From Bacteroidales bacterium (GTDB lineage Bacteria > Bacteroidota > Bacteroidia > Bacteroidales > S143-33): DNA of 33,820 nucleotides. The first letter of the stretch is position 1. Each line of letters starts with the position of its first letter. The notes under the pieces were generated by a model that was not told the DNA's origin, ran no database searches, and saw only the letters and a list, made by a program, of their open reading frames with translations. Position numbers and translations under genes: made by a program. Location: contig JALWCU010000252.1 in NCBI GenBank assembly GCA_027015275.1, forward strand, positions 1 through 33,820, in the 5' to 3' direction. This document shows positions 9,867-21,334 of this stretch, piece after piece.

Positions 9867-10244
9867 TTATTTACGAGGTGCTTTCTTCTTGTTAGCAACT
9901 GTCTTACGCTTACCTTTACGTGTACGGGCATTTGTCCTTGTACGCTGTCCTCTGACTGGTAATCCCTGACGATGACGAATCCCACGATAACAGCCTATCT
10001 CCATCAAACGCTTGATATTCATCTGTACGCGAGTACGCAAAGCACCTTCAAGTGTATAATCTGCAACAACTTGACGTATGCGTGCTATCTGCTCATCGTC
10101 CCACTCTTTAACCTTAAGCTCTGGGTCAACATTTGCCTTCTGAAGTATCTCATTTGCCCGAGAGCGCCCGATACCATAAATATATGTAAGCGCAATCTTG
10201 CCTCTTTTTTCTTTTGGTAAATCAACACCGACTATACGTGCCAT
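9867..10244 (-). CDS. rpsM: 30S ribosomal protein S13
   Basis: [34 protein letters not shown]...[28 protein letters not shown]. Confidence 0.98.
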   Translation of the reverse strand: MARIVGVDLPKEKRGKIALTYIYGIGRSRANEILQKANVDPELKVKEWDDEQIARIRQVVADYTLEGALRTRVQMNIKRLMEIGCYRGIRHRQGLPVRGQRTRTNARTRKGKRKTVANKKKAPRK

Positions 10245-10292
10245 TTGTTAATGATTTGATTAAGTTAAACTTTTGTTTTTATAAGCAGAGTG

Positions 10293-10323
10293 CAAAATTA
10301 ATTTTTTAATCAAGAAAAACAAA
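10293..10323 (-). promoter_or_regulatory. Internal Bacteroidota-type promoter upstream of rpsM-rpsK-rpsD-rpoA-rplQ
   Basis: Minus strand TTTG (10323-10320) - 19 nt - TAATTTTG (10300-10293), an exact consensus match in the 95-nt rpmJ-rpsM gap. Confidence 0.65.
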
Positions 10324-10339
10324 GAAATAATCATAAAAA

Positions 10340-10459
10340 TTATTTACCTTGACGCTGCTTAAAACGTGGGTTCTTCTTATTGATTATATACACTCTTCCC
10401 TTACGACGGACAATTTTGTCCTCTGGATGACGTTTTTTGACTGAAACTCTTACTTTCAT
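10340..10459 (-). CDS. rpmJ: 50S ribosomal protein L36 (cysteine-free)
   Basis: Hand translation: [39 protein letters not shown]; too short for the ORF track. Confidence 0.96.
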   Translation of the reverse strand: MKVRVSVKKRHPEDKIVRRKGRVYIINKKNPRFKQRQGK

Positions 10460-10485
10460 TTTATTTTGATTTTTACGTTTTTTAA

Positions 10486-10701
10486 CTATAAACGACGAAC
10501 AATTCGACCATTATTAAGGTCATAAGGACTCAACTCTACTCTGACTCTGTCGCCAGGTAAAATACGAATATAATTCATTCTCATCTTCCCAGATAAATGG
10601 GCTACTATTTCATGCCCCATATCCAACTTTACCCTAAAACGTCCATTTGCTAAAGCCTCTAAAACTTCTCCTTCTTGTACTATGTGTTTTTGTTTTGACA
10701 T
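10486..10701 (-). CDS. infA: Translation initiation factor IF-1 (start corrected)
   Basis: [71 protein letters not shown]; the track start at 10770 would overlap map. Confidence 0.96.
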   Translation of the reverse strand: MSKQKHIVQEGEVLEALANGRFRVKLDMGHEIVAHLSGKMRMNYIRILPGDRVRVELSPYDLNNGRIVRRL

Positions 10702-10717
10702 ATTATAATTTTTGTGT

Positions 10718-11512
10718 TTATGGTGCGCTAATATAATCATTTTGTTCAATAGCCTCGTAAATATAATCAAAAGTCGATAAAATATCAGGTTCTTTATCCC
10801 TTATTGCTATAGACAGCTCATAATGTGCCGACGGTTTGCCATCCGCTGTGCGCACTGTCCAGCCATCCTTCTCGATATATATGTCATGCTTCCCCATATT
10901 TACCATGGGTTCGATTGCTATTGTCATACCATTTTTCAATCTTTTCCCATATCCCCTGATACCATAATTTGGCACAGCAGGATCTTCGTGCAAATGTCTG
11001 CCTACGCCATGCCCCGTCAGTTCTCTTACCACAGAGAAACCAAATTTCTTAACGTAATTCTCTACAGTAAAACCTATATCACCAACCCTATTGCCGACTT
11101 TGGCTTGTTCTATTCCTCTATAAAGCGATTCTTTTGTCGCTTTCATCAGTGTCCATACCTGCTGCGGCACTTCGCCCACAGCATAAGTAAACGCACTATC
11201 AGAATAATATCCGCCTAAAATTATTCCAGAATCTATCGATACTATATCACCTTCCTTTATGACATAATCACCCGGGATACCGTGCACTACCACATCATTT
11301 ACAGAAATACAGAGGGTAGCAGGATACCCTCTGTAATGTAAGAAAGCTGGTTTACCACCATGATTTACTATAAAATCATAAGCTAATTTGTCTAATTCTA
11401 TTGTTTTCACACCTGGCTTTATATGCTTTGCCACCTCTGCATGTAACTGACCTAATAAAATGTTACTTTTTCGAATTAGCTCTATTTCTTCGTCGCTCTT
11501 AATAATTACCAT
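10718..11512 (-). CDS. map: Type I methionyl aminopeptidase
   Basis: 264 aa; [44 protein letters not shown]...[21 protein letters not shown]...[12 protein letters not shown]. Confidence 0.97.
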   Translation of the reverse strand: MVIIKSDEEIELIRKSNILLGQLHAEVAKHIKPGVKTIELDKLAYDFIVNHGGKPAFLHYRGYPATLCISVNDVVVHGIPGDYVIKEGDIVSIDSGIILGGYYSDSAFTYAVGEVPQQVWTLMKATKESLYRGIEQAKVGNRVGDIGFTVENYVKKFGFSVVRELTGHGVGRHLHEDPAVPNYGIRGYGKRLKNGMTIAIEPMVNMGKHDIYIEKDGWTVRTADGKPSAHYELSIAIRDKEPDILSTFDYIYEAIEQNDYISAP

Positions 11513-11523
11513 TTTCTTTCTCT

Positions 11524-12858
11524 TTATAAGGCTGCTCCATAGCCATATCGTGTTCTTGCAGCACTATTAGATAGAATGCCATCATAATGACGCATCTTCA
11601 TGTGTGCATCAATCTGCTGCAATGTATCCAATATAACGCCTACAAGGATCAACAAAGATGTTCCGCCATAAAAAGCAGCAAATGCTCTGTTAACCCCAAG
11701 TTTTGTGGCAAATGCCGGCAGTATTGCGATAATTGCCAAAAGTATTGATCCAGGTAAAGTTATTTTAGACAAAATAGAATCAATATACTCAACAGTCTGT
11801 TTCCCTGGTTTTACACCGGGGATAAAGCCACCATTTCTCTTCAAATCATCTGCTATCTGCTGTGGGTTAATTATTACTGCCGTATAAAAATATGTAAAAA
11901 GAATTACCAATATTGCAAAGGTGAAATTATACCAGAATCCTGTAAAGTCGGAAAATGCAGCACCAATACCGCTCAATGTCTGTGACTTAAATCCCGTGAG
12001 CATTACAGGAAAAAACATCAAAGCTTGAGCAAAGATAATAGGCATAACACCTGCCGCATTGACTTTCAAAGGAATATACTGTCGCACGCCACCATACACC
12101 CTATTGCCCACAACACGCTTAGCATACTGCACTGGAATACGGCGAACTCCTTGTATCAACAAGACTGAGAACATAAAGACCAAGTAAAGTACTACCAGCT
12201 CAACTACGAATATTACAAGACCTCCTCCTGATACTTCCAGACGTGCTGCAAATTCATAAGAAAATGCAGCGGGAAGTCGCGCTATAATACCAATCATGAT
12301 AAGCAATGAAATACCATTACCAATACCACGCTCTGTAATCTTCTCACCCAGCCACATGACGAAGATTGTACCAGCTGTCAATAAAAGCACAGAACTTATC
12401 CAGAATAATTTGTAATTCATAACTATTGCCGGTCCGACTGTGTTCTGCAAATTAACAATATAAGCAGGTGCTTGGAAAAGCAAAATACCTACTGTTAACC
12501 AACGTGTATATTGATTAAGCTTACGCCTACCACTCTCTCCTTCGTTCTGTAACTTCTGGAAATAAGGTACTGCCAACCCCAACAATTGTATAACAATCGA
12601 TGCTGAGATATATGGCATAATACCAAGGGCAAAGATCGAAGCATTAGCAAAGGCTCCTCCCGAAAACATATTCAAAAGCGACATAATGCCACCCTGAGTC
12701 TGCTGACGCAAACCTTGTAACTGATGCGGATCGATTCCTGGTAATACTACATGAGCACCAAAACGATAGACAAGAATAAATCCAAGTGTTATTAAAATTT
12801 TCTGACGTAGGTCTTCAATTTTAAAGATATTCTTGATTATTTCAATTAACTTTTTCAT
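11524..12858 (-). CDS. secY: Preprotein translocase subunit SecY
   Basis: 444 aa; multi-TM; QGLRQQTQGGIMSLLNMFSGGAFANASIFALGIMPYISASIVIQLL, GERKLNQYTR-like segment, IINPQQIADDLKRNGGFIPGVKPGKQT. Confidence 0.98.
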   Translation of the reverse strand: MKKLIEIIKNIFKIEDLRQKILITLGFILVYRFGAHVVLPGIDPHQLQGLRQQTQGGIMSLLNMFSGGAFANASIFALGIMPYISASIVIQLLGLAVPYFQKLQNEGESGRRKLNQYTRWLTVGILLFQAPAYIVNLQNTVGPAIVMNYKLFWISSVLLLTAGTIFVMWLGEKITERGIGNGISLLIMIGIIARLPAAFSYEFAARLEVSGGGLVIFVVELVVLYLVFMFSVLLIQGVRRIPVQYAKRVVGNRVYGGVRQYIPLKVNAAGVMPIIFAQALMFFPVMLTGFKSQTLSGIGAAFSDFTGFWYNFTFAILVILFTYFYTAVIINPQQIADDLKRNGGFIPGVKPGKQTVEYIDSILSKITLPGSILLAIIAILPAFATKLGVNRAFAAFYGGTSLLILVGVILDTLQQIDAHMKMRHYDGILSNSAARTRYGYGAAL

Positions 12859-12881
12859 CTCTACGAGAATTACGCGTTTAA

Positions 12882-13328
12882 TTAGATAATGATAGCTTTG
12901 CCATCGAGTGATTCTATTGCTTGCTTAGCTGTTTTTGAGAAAGCATGGGCGTGTACTTCGAGCTTTTTAGTAATTTGTCCTCTTCCCAGAATTTTTACTT
13001 TATCATTTTTAGAAATAATTCCAGCTTTTCTCAGCACTTCTTCATCTATTTTGTCAACACCCATGCGCTCTGCCACGCGCTCAAGTGTATCGAGGTTAAC
13101 AGCACGATATTCTACACGGTTACGATTTTTAAAGCCAAACTTAGGCGCACGACGAATGAAAGGCATCTGTCCGCCTTCGAAACCGATCTTATCGCTGTAA
13201 CCTGAGCGTGACTTATGGCCTTTATTACCACGAGTAGCAGTCCCTCCATGACCACTACCCTCGCCACGTCCTATTCTTTTGCTTCTTTTGACTGCCCCTC
13301 TGGCAGGTTTGAGATTACTCAGATCCAT
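12882..13328 (-). CDS. rplO: 50S ribosomal protein L15
   Basis: MDLSNLKPARGAVKRSKRIGRGEGSGHGGTATRGNKGHKSRSGYSDKIGFEGGQMPFIRRAPKFGFKN. Confidence 0.98.
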   Translation of the reverse strand: MDLSNLKPARGAVKRSKRIGRGEGSGHGGTATRGNKGHKSRSGYSDKIGFEGGQMPFIRRAPKFGFKNRNRVEYRAVNLDTLERVAERMGVDKIDEEVLRKAGIISKNDKVKILGRGQITKKLEVHAHAFSKTAKQAIESLDGKAIII

Positions 13329-13343
13329 AGCTTAATTTCATTT

Positions 13344-13529
13344 TTAATTTTCCACCTTTTCTACTTTAACAAGATGCTTAACCTTATTAACCATCCCCAG
13401 AATCTGTGGGGTAGCTTCGTGGATAACACTGTGATTAACGCGTTTGAGCCCCAATGCCTTAACAGTAAGTTTCTGTTTCTTGGGCATATCAATAATACTG
13501 CGTACTTGTGTAATTTTTATCTTTTCCAT
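13344..13529 (-). CDS. rpmD: 50S ribosomal protein L30
   Basis: MEKIKITQVRSIIDMPKKQKLTVKALGLKRVNHSVIHEATPQILGMVNKVKHLVKVEKVEN. Confidence 0.97.
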   Translation of the reverse strand: MEKIKITQVRSIIDMPKKQKLTVKALGLKRVNHSVIHEATPQILGMVNKVKHLVKVEKVEN

Positions 13530-13542
13530 TTTACTCAGATTA

Positions 13543-14058
13543 TTATCCGTTAAAAACTTTATTTACTGGCACACCACGCTGCTCCGCGATAGTATATGCA
13601 TCTCTAAGCTCACTGAGAGCCTGAATAGTAGCCTTAACTACATTATGAGGGTTAGATGACCCCTTAGACTTAGCCAATACATCCTGTACGCCTGCGCTCT
13701 CGAGAACAGCACGCATAACGCCACCGGCTTTAACACCAGTACCTGGAGCTGCGGGCTTAATCAAAACACGTGCAGCACCGTACTTAGCTTCTTGCTCATG
13801 AGGAATTGTTCCTTTAATAATTGGCACTTTTATAAGGTTTTTCTTAGCCTTTTCTACCGCTTTTGCAATAGCAGCAGTAACCTCCTTGGCCTTCCCCAAT
13901 CCATAACCAACAATTCCGTCTTCATTACCAACAACTACAAGAGCTGAGAAACTGATAGTACGTCCGCCCTTAGTAACCTTTGTTACACGCTTGATAGTAA
14001 CCAAACGGTCTTTTAATTCAAGGTCACTTATATTTAATCTTCTACTTGTTGTTGCCAT
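13543..14058 (-). CDS. rpsE: 30S ribosomal protein S5
   Basis: [46 protein letters not shown]. Confidence 0.98.
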   Translation of the reverse strand: MATTSRRLNISDLELKDRLVTIKRVTKVTKGGRTISFSALVVVGNEDGIVGYGLGKAKEVTAAIAKAVEKAKKNLIKVPIIKGTIPHEQEAKYGAARVLIKPAAPGTGVKAGGVMRAVLESAGVQDVLAKSKGSSNPHNVVKATIQALSELRDAYTIAEQRGVPVNKVFNG

Positions 14059-14076
14059 ATACTTTCAAATTTAGTG

Positions 14077-14442
14077 TTATAATATTAAACCACCTTCACG
14101 GGCACCATCTGCAAGAGCCTTAACTCTGCCATGGTATTTATATCCATTACGATCGAACACAACGTTTGTTGTACCAGCTTGTTTAGCTTTCTGAGCCAAA
14201 AGTTGACCAACCATCTTAGCTTGTTCGGTCTTAGATTTACCTTCAAGCTGACCGGCCAATTCCTTAGAACGTGTTGAAGCTTCTACAATAGTACGTCCAG
14301 CTTCATCGTCTATAAGCTGTGCATAAATATGCTTATTACTCCTGAAGACCGTGAGCCTCGGGCGCTCTGGAGTACCATGTATTTTTTTCCTTATGCGACG
14401 CTTTATCTTGAGTCTTCTCTTTACTTTTTCTGCAAGAGCCAT
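14077..14442 (-). CDS. rplR: 50S ribosomal protein L18
   Basis: [43 protein letters not shown]...[29 protein letters not shown]. Confidence 0.98.
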   Translation of the reverse strand: MALAEKVKRRLKIKRRIRKKIHGTPERPRLTVFRSNKHIYAQLIDDEAGRTIVEASTRSKELAGQLEGKSKTEQAKMVGQLLAQKAKQAGTTNVVFDRNGYKYHGRVKALADGAREGGLIL

Positions 14443-14469
14443 TTTAGTTTGATTTAAAAAGTTTAAACA

Positions 14470-15030
14470 TTAAGCAGCACCAGACTTACCTTGCTTACGG
14501 CGAATTTCCTCGCCTACAAAGCGGATACCTTTGCCCTTATATGGTTCAGGTAGTCTAAATGAACGTATCTTTGCAGCCACCTGTCCCAGCAGCTGTTTGT
14601 CATAAGAAGTAAGTGTAACTATCGGATTTCCACGACGTTCCTGTTGTACTTCTACTTTTACTTCGGGTGCTATCTCCATCAGGATATTATGTGAATATCC
14701 AAGGTTCATGTCCAAGAGCTGACCATTGACCGAAGCCTTGTAGCCAACTCCGATAAGCTCCAGCTGAACCTTAAAACCTTCTGAAACGCCCTTTACCATA
14801 TTGTTTATTAATGAACGATAAAGACCGTGCATTGACTTATGGTGCTTTGCATCAGAAGGGCGCTGTAATCTTATTTCCTTTTTCTCTTTATCAATCTCCA
14901 CAGTTATATCAGGATGCACTTTCTGCTCCAACTTACCAAGTTTTCCCTTAACTGTAACCACATTGTTTTTATCAACGCTAACTTCTACACCCTCTGGTAT
15001 TGGTATGGGTAATTTACCTATACGTGACAT
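14470..15030 (-). CDS. rplF: 50S ribosomal protein L6
   Basis: MSRIGKLPIPIPEGVEVSVDKNNVVTVKGKLGKLEQ...PEPYKGKGIRFVGEEIRRKQGKSGAA. Confidence 0.98.
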   Translation of the reverse strand: MSRIGKLPIPIPEGVEVSVDKNNVVTVKGKLGKLEQKVHPDITVEIDKEKKEIRLQRPSDAKHHKSMHGLYRSLINNMVKGVSEGFKVQLELIGVGYKASVNGQLLDMNLGYSHNILMEIAPEVKVEVQQERRGNPIVTLTSYDKQLLGQVAAKIRSFRLPEPYKGKGIRFVGEEIRRKQGKSGAA

Positions 15031-15050
15031 ATTACCTTACTTTTTCAGGT

Positions 15051-15449
15051 TTAATAAACATAGCATAAAACTTCTCCACCGATACCCAAAGTGCGGGCTT
15101 CCTTATCGGTCATAACTCCCTGGGATGTGGATAAAATAGCGATACCAAGCCCATTCAAAACTCTTGGCAATTGATCCTTACCAACATATTTACGGTGGCC
15201 TGGTTTACTTACTCGCTTTAGATTCTTAATGGCAGGGGTGCTTGTTATCGGATGATATTTCAAAGCAATTTTTATTGTTCCCTGCGGACCATTATCATCA
15301 AACTTGTAACTTAAGATATATCCTTTGTCAAAAAGTATCTTAGTTATCTCTTTCTTCAAATTTGAAGCTGGTATTTCAACTACCTTATGACCTGCTCTAA
15401 TAGCATTACGTATTCTTGTCAGGTAATCAGCAATTGGATCTGCATACAT
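15051..15449 (-). CDS. rpsH: 30S ribosomal protein S8
   Basis: [33 protein letters not shown]...[32 protein letters not shown]. Confidence 0.98.
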   Translation of the reverse strand: MYADPIADYLTRIRNAIRAGHKVVEIPASNLKKEITKILFDKGYILSYKFDDNGPQGTIKIALKYHPITSTPAIKNLKRVSKPGHRKYVGKDQLPRVLNGLGIAILSTSQGVMTDKEARTLGIGGEVLCYVY

Positions 15450-15470
15450 AACTTTGCGTTTTTAAAAATT

Positions 15471-15758
15471 TTACCAACTTGCCTTTTTAACTCCAGGGAT
15501 AAGACCCTGAGAAGCTAAACGACGAAATTCAATACGGTTGATACCGAATTGACGCATATAAGCACGTGGACGTCCACTAATACGACAACGGTTACGAGCT
15601 CTAACAGGCGATGAGTTACGTGGCAAATGTTGCAACTCAAACATTGCTTCCAGATCGCCTTGTTTAACTCGTTTCTTGAGCTCGGCACGCTTAGCAGCGT
15701 ACTTCTCTGCTAAACGACGACGCTTTACGTCACGGGCTTTTATTGATTCTTTAGCCAT
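15471..15758 (-). CDS. rpsN: 30S ribosomal protein S14 (zinc-independent type)
   Basis: [29 protein letters not shown]...[51 protein letters not shown]; no CxxC pairs. Confidence 0.97.
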   Translation of the reverse strand: MAKESIKARDVKRRRLAEKYAAKRAELKKRVKQGDLEAMFELQHLPRNSSPVRARNRCRISGRPRAYMRQFGINRIEFRRLASQGLIPGVKKASW

Positions 15759-15786
15759 AATAACTTCTGTTTAATTGGTTTAAACA

Positions 15787-16359
15787 TTACTTTTTAAAGG
15801 GCATTCCAAATGCTTCTAACAAAGCATAGCCTTCTTCATCTGTCTTGGCCGTGGTTACAAAGGTAATATTCATACCATTAATTTTGTAAATATTTTCCAG
15901 GTCAATTTCTGGGAAAATAATTTGCTCTTCAACGCCCATGGTATAATTACCACGTCCATCAAGCTTATTAGGCAGCCCGTTAAAGTCCTTGATACGTGGG
16001 ATAGCAGCAGCAATGAGACGTTCCATAAACTCATACATGCGATCTCCACGTAATGTAACACGAGCACCTATATCACGGCCCTTACGCAACTTAAAATTAT
16101 GAATATCCTTCTTAGCTTTAGTAGGAACAGCACGCTGACCAGCAATAGCTGTCAGCTCGTCAAGAGCTACTTCCAGGACACGTTTATCCTGGAGAGCTTT
16201 ACCCAACCCCATGTTAATAACAATCTTTTCCAAGCGAGGTACCTGCATAATAGACTTATACTCAAAACGTTTCATAAGAGCAGGCACTATCTCCTCCTTA
16301 TACTTACGCTTGTAATTGGGTACGTATTTCTGTTGTTTTGTTTTCTTAGCAGCCATCAC
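15787..16359 (-). CDS. rplE: 50S ribosomal protein L5
   Basis: [44 protein letters not shown]...[28 protein letters not shown]. Confidence 0.98.
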   Translation of the reverse strand: MMAAKKTKQQKYVPNYKRKYKEEIVPALMKRFEYKSIMQVPRLEKIVINMGLGKALQDKRVLEVALDELTAIAGQRAVPTKAKKDIHNFKLRKGRDIGARVTLRGDRMYEFMERLIAAAIPRIKDFNGLPNKLDGRGNYTMGVEEQIIFPEIDLENIYKINGMNITFVTTAKTDEEGYALLEAFGMPFKK

Positions 16360-16688
16360 TTAAGTTCTACTTTATTTGATGATTTTTTTGAATAACGAAC
16401 AAGTTTGCCAGTCTGAGGATCACGGCGGCGGCCAATTCGTGTTGGCTCGCCAGTCTCTGGGCAGATAGGCAGCACATTAGAAATATCTATAGGTGCTTCC
16501 TGCTCAACGATATTACTCTGCTGATCCTGGCTTGTAGGCTTTTTGTGCTTAAAAACGATATTAACACCTTCGACAATAACCTTGTTTTTCTTGGGTAATA
16601 CCTTAAGCACACGCCCTTGCTTACCTCTGTCGTCTCCGGCGATAACCTGTACTATGTCGCCTTTTTTAACATGTAATTTTCTTGGCAT
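16356..16688 (-). CDS. rplX: 50S ribosomal protein L24
   Basis: [47 protein letters not shown]. Confidence 0.97.
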   Translation of the reverse strand: MPRKLHVKKGDIVQVIAGDDRGKQGRVLKVLPKKNKVIVEGVNIVFKHKKPTSQDQQSNIVEQEAPIDISNVLPICPETGEPTRIGRRRDPQTGKLVRYSKKSSNKVELK

Positions 16689-16706
16689 GGCTTTAAAAAT
16701 TAATAA

Positions 16707-17075
16707 TTACAAAACTTCTGGAGCTAAAGAAACAATTTTCATATAGCCTCTAGCTCTCAATTCACGAGGAATAGGACCAAAAATACGGGTCCCTTTAAGT
16801 TCACCAGTTTTACTTATCAGGACGACGGCGTTGTCATCAAAACGTATGAATGAGCCGTCGGGACGACGTACTTCTTTTTTAGTACGTACGACAACAGCGT
16901 GATAAATCTCTCCCTTCTTGACATTAGACTTTGGGAGATATTCCCGTACACTGACGACTATACGGTCTCCAATAGTGGCGTAATTTTTACCTGTGCCACC
17001 GAGAATGCCGATACATCTTACCTTTTTTGCACCGCTGTTGTCGGCAACGTTTAAGATTGTTTCTCTCTGTATCAT
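16707..17075 (-). CDS. rplN: 50S ribosomal protein L14
   Basis: [43 protein letters not shown]...[26 protein letters not shown]. Confidence 0.98.
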   Translation of the reverse strand: MIQRETILNVADNSGAKKVRCIGILGGTGKNYATIGDRIVVSVREYLPKSNVKKGEIYHAVVVRTKKEVRRPDGSFIRFDDNAVVLISKTGELKGTRIFGPIPRELRARGYMKIVSLAPEVL

Positions 17076-17077
17076 AG

Positions 17078-17344
17078 TTACTTAGCTCTTTCGATTATTT
17101 CTACAAGACGCCAACGTTTACGCCTGCTAAGAGGCCTGGTTTCCATAATGCGAACGGTGTCGCCAATATGAGCATCATTATTTTCGTCGTGTGCAAGATA
17201 TTTCTTACGACGTGTAATAAACTTACCGTATTTAGGGTGTTTCATACGGCGCACTACCTCAACTGCTATGGTTTTATCCATCTTATCGCTTACTACGACA
17301 CCGACGCGCTGCTTGCGCATTGGACGAGTTGATTTGTTTTCCAT
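17078..17344 (-). CDS. rpsQ: 30S ribosomal protein S17
   Basis: [47 protein letters not shown]...[23 protein letters not shown]. Confidence 0.97.
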   Translation of the reverse strand: MENKSTRPMRKQRVGVVVSDKMDKTIAVEVVRRMKHPKYGKFITRRKKYLAHDENNDAHIGDTVRIMETRPLSRRKRWRLVEIIERAK

Positions 17345-17355
17345 AACTCAAACAA

Positions 17356-17592
17356 TTACTTTTTTTTGTTCTTCTTTTTTGGCCTTCTCAAACCAGGGTT
17401 TTCAGCCAATTCACGCTGACGAAGCTCTGTCAAAAGACGAGCGACCAAGCGCTTTGTATTTCTAATCTCATGTGTATTCTCCAGCGGAGAAATTGCATGA
17501 GTAAGACGCAACTGAGCCAAATGCTGCTTTTCATCTTTTACCATCTCGCGTAGCTCCTGTGTAGTGAGCTCACGTAATTCCTTCATTTTCAT
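17356..17592 (-). CDS. rpmC: 50S ribosomal protein L29
   Basis: MKMKELRELTTQELREMVKDEKQHLAQLRLTHAISPLENTHEIRNTKRLVARLLTELRQRE, lysine-rich tail. Confidence 0.96.
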   Translation of the reverse strand: MKMKELRELTTQELREMVKDEKQHLAQLRLTHAISPLENTHEIRNTKRLVARLLTELRQRELAENPGLRRPKKKNKKK

Positions 17593-17612
17593 GAGACCAA
17601 TGATTTTTTAAT

Positions 17613-18032
17613 TTACTCGTGATAATCACGACGAACAATGAACTTGGTTCTAACCGGTAATTTCTGAGCACCTAAACGCAAAGCTTCCTGTGCTATTTCC
17701 TTGCTCACTCCTTCGATCTCAAAAATAATACGTCCCGGGGTAACTCTTGCAACATACTGATCAATGTCACCTTTACCTTTACCCATACGTACTTCAGCAG
17801 GTTTACTAGTTATAGGTTTATCAGGGAAAATACGTATCCAGACTTTACCCTGACGCTTCATATAACGAGTTATTGCCTGACGGGCAGCCTCTATTTGACG
17901 GGCGGTTATCCATTTAGTATCAAGGGTCTTAAGACCAAAGCTACCAAAAGCCAGCTGGCTTCCTCGCCATGAGATACCCTTCATCTTGCCCCTCTGCTGC
18001 TTGCGATATTTTAGCTTTTTAGGTTGTAACAT
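17613..18032 (-). CDS. rplP: 50S ribosomal protein L16
   Basis: [73 protein letters not shown]. Confidence 0.98.
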   Translation of the reverse strand: MLQPKKLKYRKQQRGKMKGISWRGSQLAFGSFGLKTLDTKWITARQIEAARQAITRYMKRQGKVWIRIFPDKPITSKPAEVRMGKGKGDIDQYVARVTPGRIIFEIEGVSKEIAQEALRLGAQKLPVRTKFIVRRDYHE

Positions 18033-18073
18033 AGCTTGTTAATTTGATAGTTCAACAAATTTGTTTAAACGAA

Positions 18074-18796
18074 TTAACGTTTCTGGCCACCACGGCGACC
18101 ACCGCGACGACTGCGGCTAGAGGCATGCTTAGATTTGTGAGTCTCTGCCCGTGGAGACAGGTCACGCTTGCCATAGACTTCGCCATTGAATATCCATACC
18201 TTAACGCCAAGACGGCCCTGCTTTGTATGTGCTTCGACCAGGGCATAATCAATGTCTGCACGAAAAGTATGCAAAGGGATACGTCCTTCCTTATATTCTT
18301 CGCTACGTGCCATTTCTGCGCCATTCAGACGACCTGATACGCGCACCTTAATACCCTTGGCACCCATACGCATAGAATTTGCAATTGCCATCTTAACAGC
18401 ACGACGGTAAGCTATACGGTTTTCTATCTGACGAGCAATATTATTAGCCACTATGAGTGCATCAAGCTCCGGGCGCTTTACTTCGTCAATATTAACCTGA
18501 ACTTCTTTTCCGTTGGTTATTTTCTTTAACTCTTCCTTAAGTTTATCAACTTCCTTACCGCCTTTACCTATAATCATACCGGGACGTGCAGTCTTAATAG
18601 TAACAGTAATAAGCTTATTAGTACGCTCAACAATAATGCGTGAAATGTCTGCCTTGGCCAGACGTATGCGCAAATACTTACGTATCTGTTCGTCTTCGAT
18701 AAGGTTGTCGGCATAATTTCTGCCGCCGAACCAGTTAGAGTCCCAGCCGCGAATGAAACCTAACCTATTTGCAATTGGATTAACTTTTTGTCCCAT
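18074..18796 (-). CDS. rpsC: 30S ribosomal protein S3
   Basis: [25 protein letters not shown]...[19 protein letters not shown]...[31 protein letters not shown]. Confidence 0.98.
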   Translation of the reverse strand: MGQKVNPIANRLGFIRGWDSNWFGGRNYADNLIEDEQIRKYLRIRLAKADISRIIVERTNKLITVTIKTARPGMIIGKGGKEVDKLKEELKKITNGKEVQVNIDEVKRPELDALIVANNIARQIENRIAYRRAVKMAIANSMRMGAKGIKVRVSGRLNGAEMARSEEYKEGRIPLHTFRADIDYALVEAHTKQGRLGVKVWIFNGEVYGKRDLSPRAETHKSKHASSRSRRGGRRGGQKR

Positions 18797-19200
18797 TATT
18801 CTTCGTTGTTTTTAGAATCTAAAACAATAGTAACATGGCTAAAACGACGGCGAATAGGAAATGCTCTACCCTGAGCACGGGGTTGAATACGTTTAAGCAT
18901 TCCAGCTCCGTCAACATATATTTCTTTTATATAAAGGTCTGCATCCTCTATTCTCTCATCTTCATGCTTTTGCTCCCAGTTACTCATAGCCGAAAGCAAG
19001 AGCTTGCGAATAGGTTCAGCAGCTGCCTTATTTGTGAATTGCAATACATCAAGCGCTTCATTGACATTCATGCCGCGAACTAAATCAGCCACCAGACGTG
19101 CTTTGCGCGGAGACATACGATAGTTACGCAGAACAGCGTAAGCTTTTTCGCTGCGCTTTTCTTTTAGCTTTTCAGCATATATTCTTTTTCTTCTGCCCAT
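18796..19200 (-). CDS. rplV: 50S ribosomal protein L22
   Basis: [35 protein letters not shown]...[33 protein letters not shown]. Confidence 0.97.
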   Translation of the reverse strand: MGRRKRIYAEKLKEKRSEKAYAVLRNYRMSPRKARLVADLVRGMNVNEALDVLQFTNKAAAEPIRKLLLSAMSNWEQKHEDERIEDADLYIKEIYVDGAGMLKRIQPRAQGRAFPIRRRFSHVTIVLDSKNNEE

Positions 19201-19244
19201 TTTTCATAAATTTAGTTATTAAAAGCAATAAATCAACGAGTTGC

Positions 19245-19514
19245 TTACTTCTTTTTCTTATCAGCGTGCCCACGGAATGTACGAGTAACTGCAAATTCAC
19301 CAAGCTTATGCCCTACCATATCCTCTGTAATATATACAGGGATAAACTTCATTCCATTATGCACAGCGATTGTGTGCCCAACAAAATCTGGTATTATCAT
19401 TGTAGAACGAGACCAAGTCTTAACGACTTCCTTACGTCCTTCCTCGTTGAGTTTTTGTATTTTTCTGTATAACTTATAGTTAACAAAAGGTCCTTTTTTA
19501 AGTGAACGAGCCAT
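19245..19514 (-). CDS. rpsS: 30S ribosomal protein S19
   Basis: [83 protein letters not shown]. Confidence 0.98.
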   Translation of the reverse strand: MARSLKKGPFVNYKLYRKIQKLNEEGRKEVVKTWSRSTMIIPDFVGHTIAVHNGMKFIPVYITEDMVGHKLGEFAVTRTFRGHADKKKK

Positions 19515-19530
19515 AGTTCAAAAATTTAGT

Positions 19531-20367
19531 TTACTTTCTCTTCTTAGTTTTACGACGCTCAATAATAAGCTTAGAAGAAGGCTTCTTACTATTGCGGGTT
19601 TTCTGTCCCTTAGCGTATAGGCCATTACGAGAACGAGGATGTCCTCCAGAAGCCTTTCCTTCACCACCACCCATCGGGTGATCAACAGGGTTCATAGCAA
19701 CACCACGAACACGCGGACGACGTCCACGCCAACGTGTACGACCAGCTTTCCCAACTTTCTCAAGAAAATGTTCTGGATTAGAAACCTGACCGACTGTTGC
19801 TTTACAGCTAGTCAATACCTTGCGAATCTCACCCGAAGGCATCTTCAAGATAGCATACTTACCTTCGCGTGCCACAAGCTGTGCATAAGTACCAGCACTA
19901 CGTGCAATCATTCCTCCGCGGCCTGGATAAAGTTCTATATTATGAACTATAGTACCCAGAGGAATTTCATCCAGATAAAGTGTATTCCCAATTTCGGGAG
20001 CTACACTGCGACCAGATAGGATTTCCTGGCCAACTTTCAAACCTTTAGGAGCGAGGATATAGCGCTTTTCGCCATCCTTGTAAACAACAAGAGCAATACG
20101 TGCGCTACGATTCGGGTCGTATTCCACAGATTTGACAATACCAGGGATACCTTCTTTGTCGCGTTTAAAATCAATAACACGATAACGACGCTTGTGACCA
20201 CCACCAATATAACGTGCAGTCATACGTCCCTGGTTATTACGACCACCTGAACGGCGCAAACCCTTGGTAAGGGACTTCTCAGGTGTAGTCTTTGTAATAT
20301 CCTCAAAAGTAATTGCTACTCTATGTCGTTGTCCTGGTGTTACAGGCTTTAACTTTTTAATTCCCAT
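19531..20367 (-). CDS. rplB: 50S ribosomal protein L2
   Basis: [33 protein letters not shown]...[26 protein letters not shown]. Confidence 0.98.
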   Translation of the reverse strand: MGIKKLKPVTPGQRHRVAITFEDITKTTPEKSLTKGLRRSGGRNNQGRMTARYIGGGHKRRYRVIDFKRDKEGIPGIVKSVEYDPNRSARIALVVYKDGEKRYILAPKGLKVGQEILSGRSVAPEIGNTLYLDEIPLGTIVHNIELYPGRGGMIARSAGTYAQLVAREGKYAILKMPSGEIRKVLTSCKATVGQVSNPEHFLEKVGKAGRTRWRGRRPRVRGVAMNPVDHPMGGGEGKASGGHPRSRNGLYAKGQKTRNSKKPSSKLIIERRKTKKRK

Positions 20368-20379
20368 TGTTCAACAAGA

Positions 20380-20682
20380 TTAAATTTGACTAAAGAAATC
20401 AATTGAATCACCTTCTGCTAAAGTAACAATAGCCTTTTTAAAGTGATTAGTGCGTCCATTAATAATGCCAGACTTAGTATATTTACGCCTGACTTTCCCT
20501 CTGTAATTCATTGTGTTAACATCAACAACGCGCACACCATAATACTGCTCAACAGCCTGCTTTATCTCTAGCTTATTAGCCTTGCGACTGACGACGAAGG
20601 CATATTTGTTAAGCTTCTCACCCTGTTGAGTCATTTTCTCAGAAACTATAGGGCGCAATAATATGTTGTGAATATCCATCAT
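20380..20682 (-). CDS. rplW: 50S ribosomal protein L23
   Basis: ILLRPIVSEKMTQQGEKLNKYAFVVSRKANKLEIKQAVEQYYGVRVVDVNTMNYRGKVRR. Confidence 0.97.
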   Translation of the reverse strand: MMDIHNILLRPIVSEKMTQQGEKLNKYAFVVSRKANKLEIKQAVEQYYGVRVVDVNTMNYRGKVRRKYTKSGIINGRTNHFKKAIVTLAEGDSIDFFSQI

Positions 20683-20696
20683 TCCAGTGTTTTAAA

Positions 20697-21326
20697 TTAT
20701 TTGTCGTAATTTTCGTTGATGTAATTAATTGAGCTCTCGGTAAATACAAGATGCTTATAGCGTAAAATATTGTATGTATTGAGCTTATAAACTTCAACTA
20801 CATCAATATCTTTCAAATTACGAGCGGACAAATATACATTTTTATCATTAGAATTTAAAACAAAAAGTGACTTTTTTTCAGGGATGTTAAGATTATTTCT
20901 AATTTCAACCATTTTCTTTGTCTTAGGCTGTTCCAGAGAAAAATCTTCTACAACAACAATCTCTCTGTCACGCATCTTGTAAGTCAGAGCAGATTTACGA
21001 GCCAGTAGCTTGAGTTTGCGATTGACTTTCTGACGATAGTCGCGCGGACGAGGACCAAAGACACGCGCACCCCCTCTGAGCAACGGACTCTTTATATCAC
21101 CACGACGGGCGTTACCAGTACCTTTCTGACGATATAGCTTACGTGTACTGCCAGCTATTTCACTTCTCTCTTTGGCCTTGTGAGTGCCTTGACGACGATT
21201 AGCCAGGATAGCTTTTACATCAAGGTAAATAGCATGATCATTAGGCTCAACATTAAATATAGAATCCTTGAGCTCAATTGTTCTGCCTGTTTCCTGACCT
21301 TGGATATTTAAAACTTTTACTTCCAT
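20697..21326 (-). CDS. rplD: 50S ribosomal protein L4
   Basis: [56 protein letters not shown]. Confidence 0.98.
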   Translation of the reverse strand: MEVKVLNIQGQETGRTIELKDSIFNVEPNDHAIYLDVKAILANRRQGTHKAKERSEIAGSTRKLYRQKGTGNARRGDIKSPLLRGGARVFGPRPRDYRQKVNRKLKLLARKSALTYKMRDREIVVVEDFSLEQPKTKKMVEIRNNLNIPEKKSLFVLNSNDKNVYLSARNLKDIDVVEVYKLNTYNILRYKHLVFTESSINYINENYDK

Positions 21327-21334
21327 TGTCTATG

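Noticed and set aside
10702-10770. N-terminal extension of infA ([23 protein letters not shown])
   Set aside because: Overlaps the map 3' end; the canonical IF-1 start MSKQK lies at 10701.
13215-13553. Plus-strand 112-aa ORF across rplO/rpmD
   Set aside because: Antisense to two conserved ribosomal genes and their spacer; no promoter or family evidence.
18044-18337. Overlapping ORFs on both strands within rpsC
   Set aside because: Alternate-frame and antisense readings of the conserved rpsC sequence.
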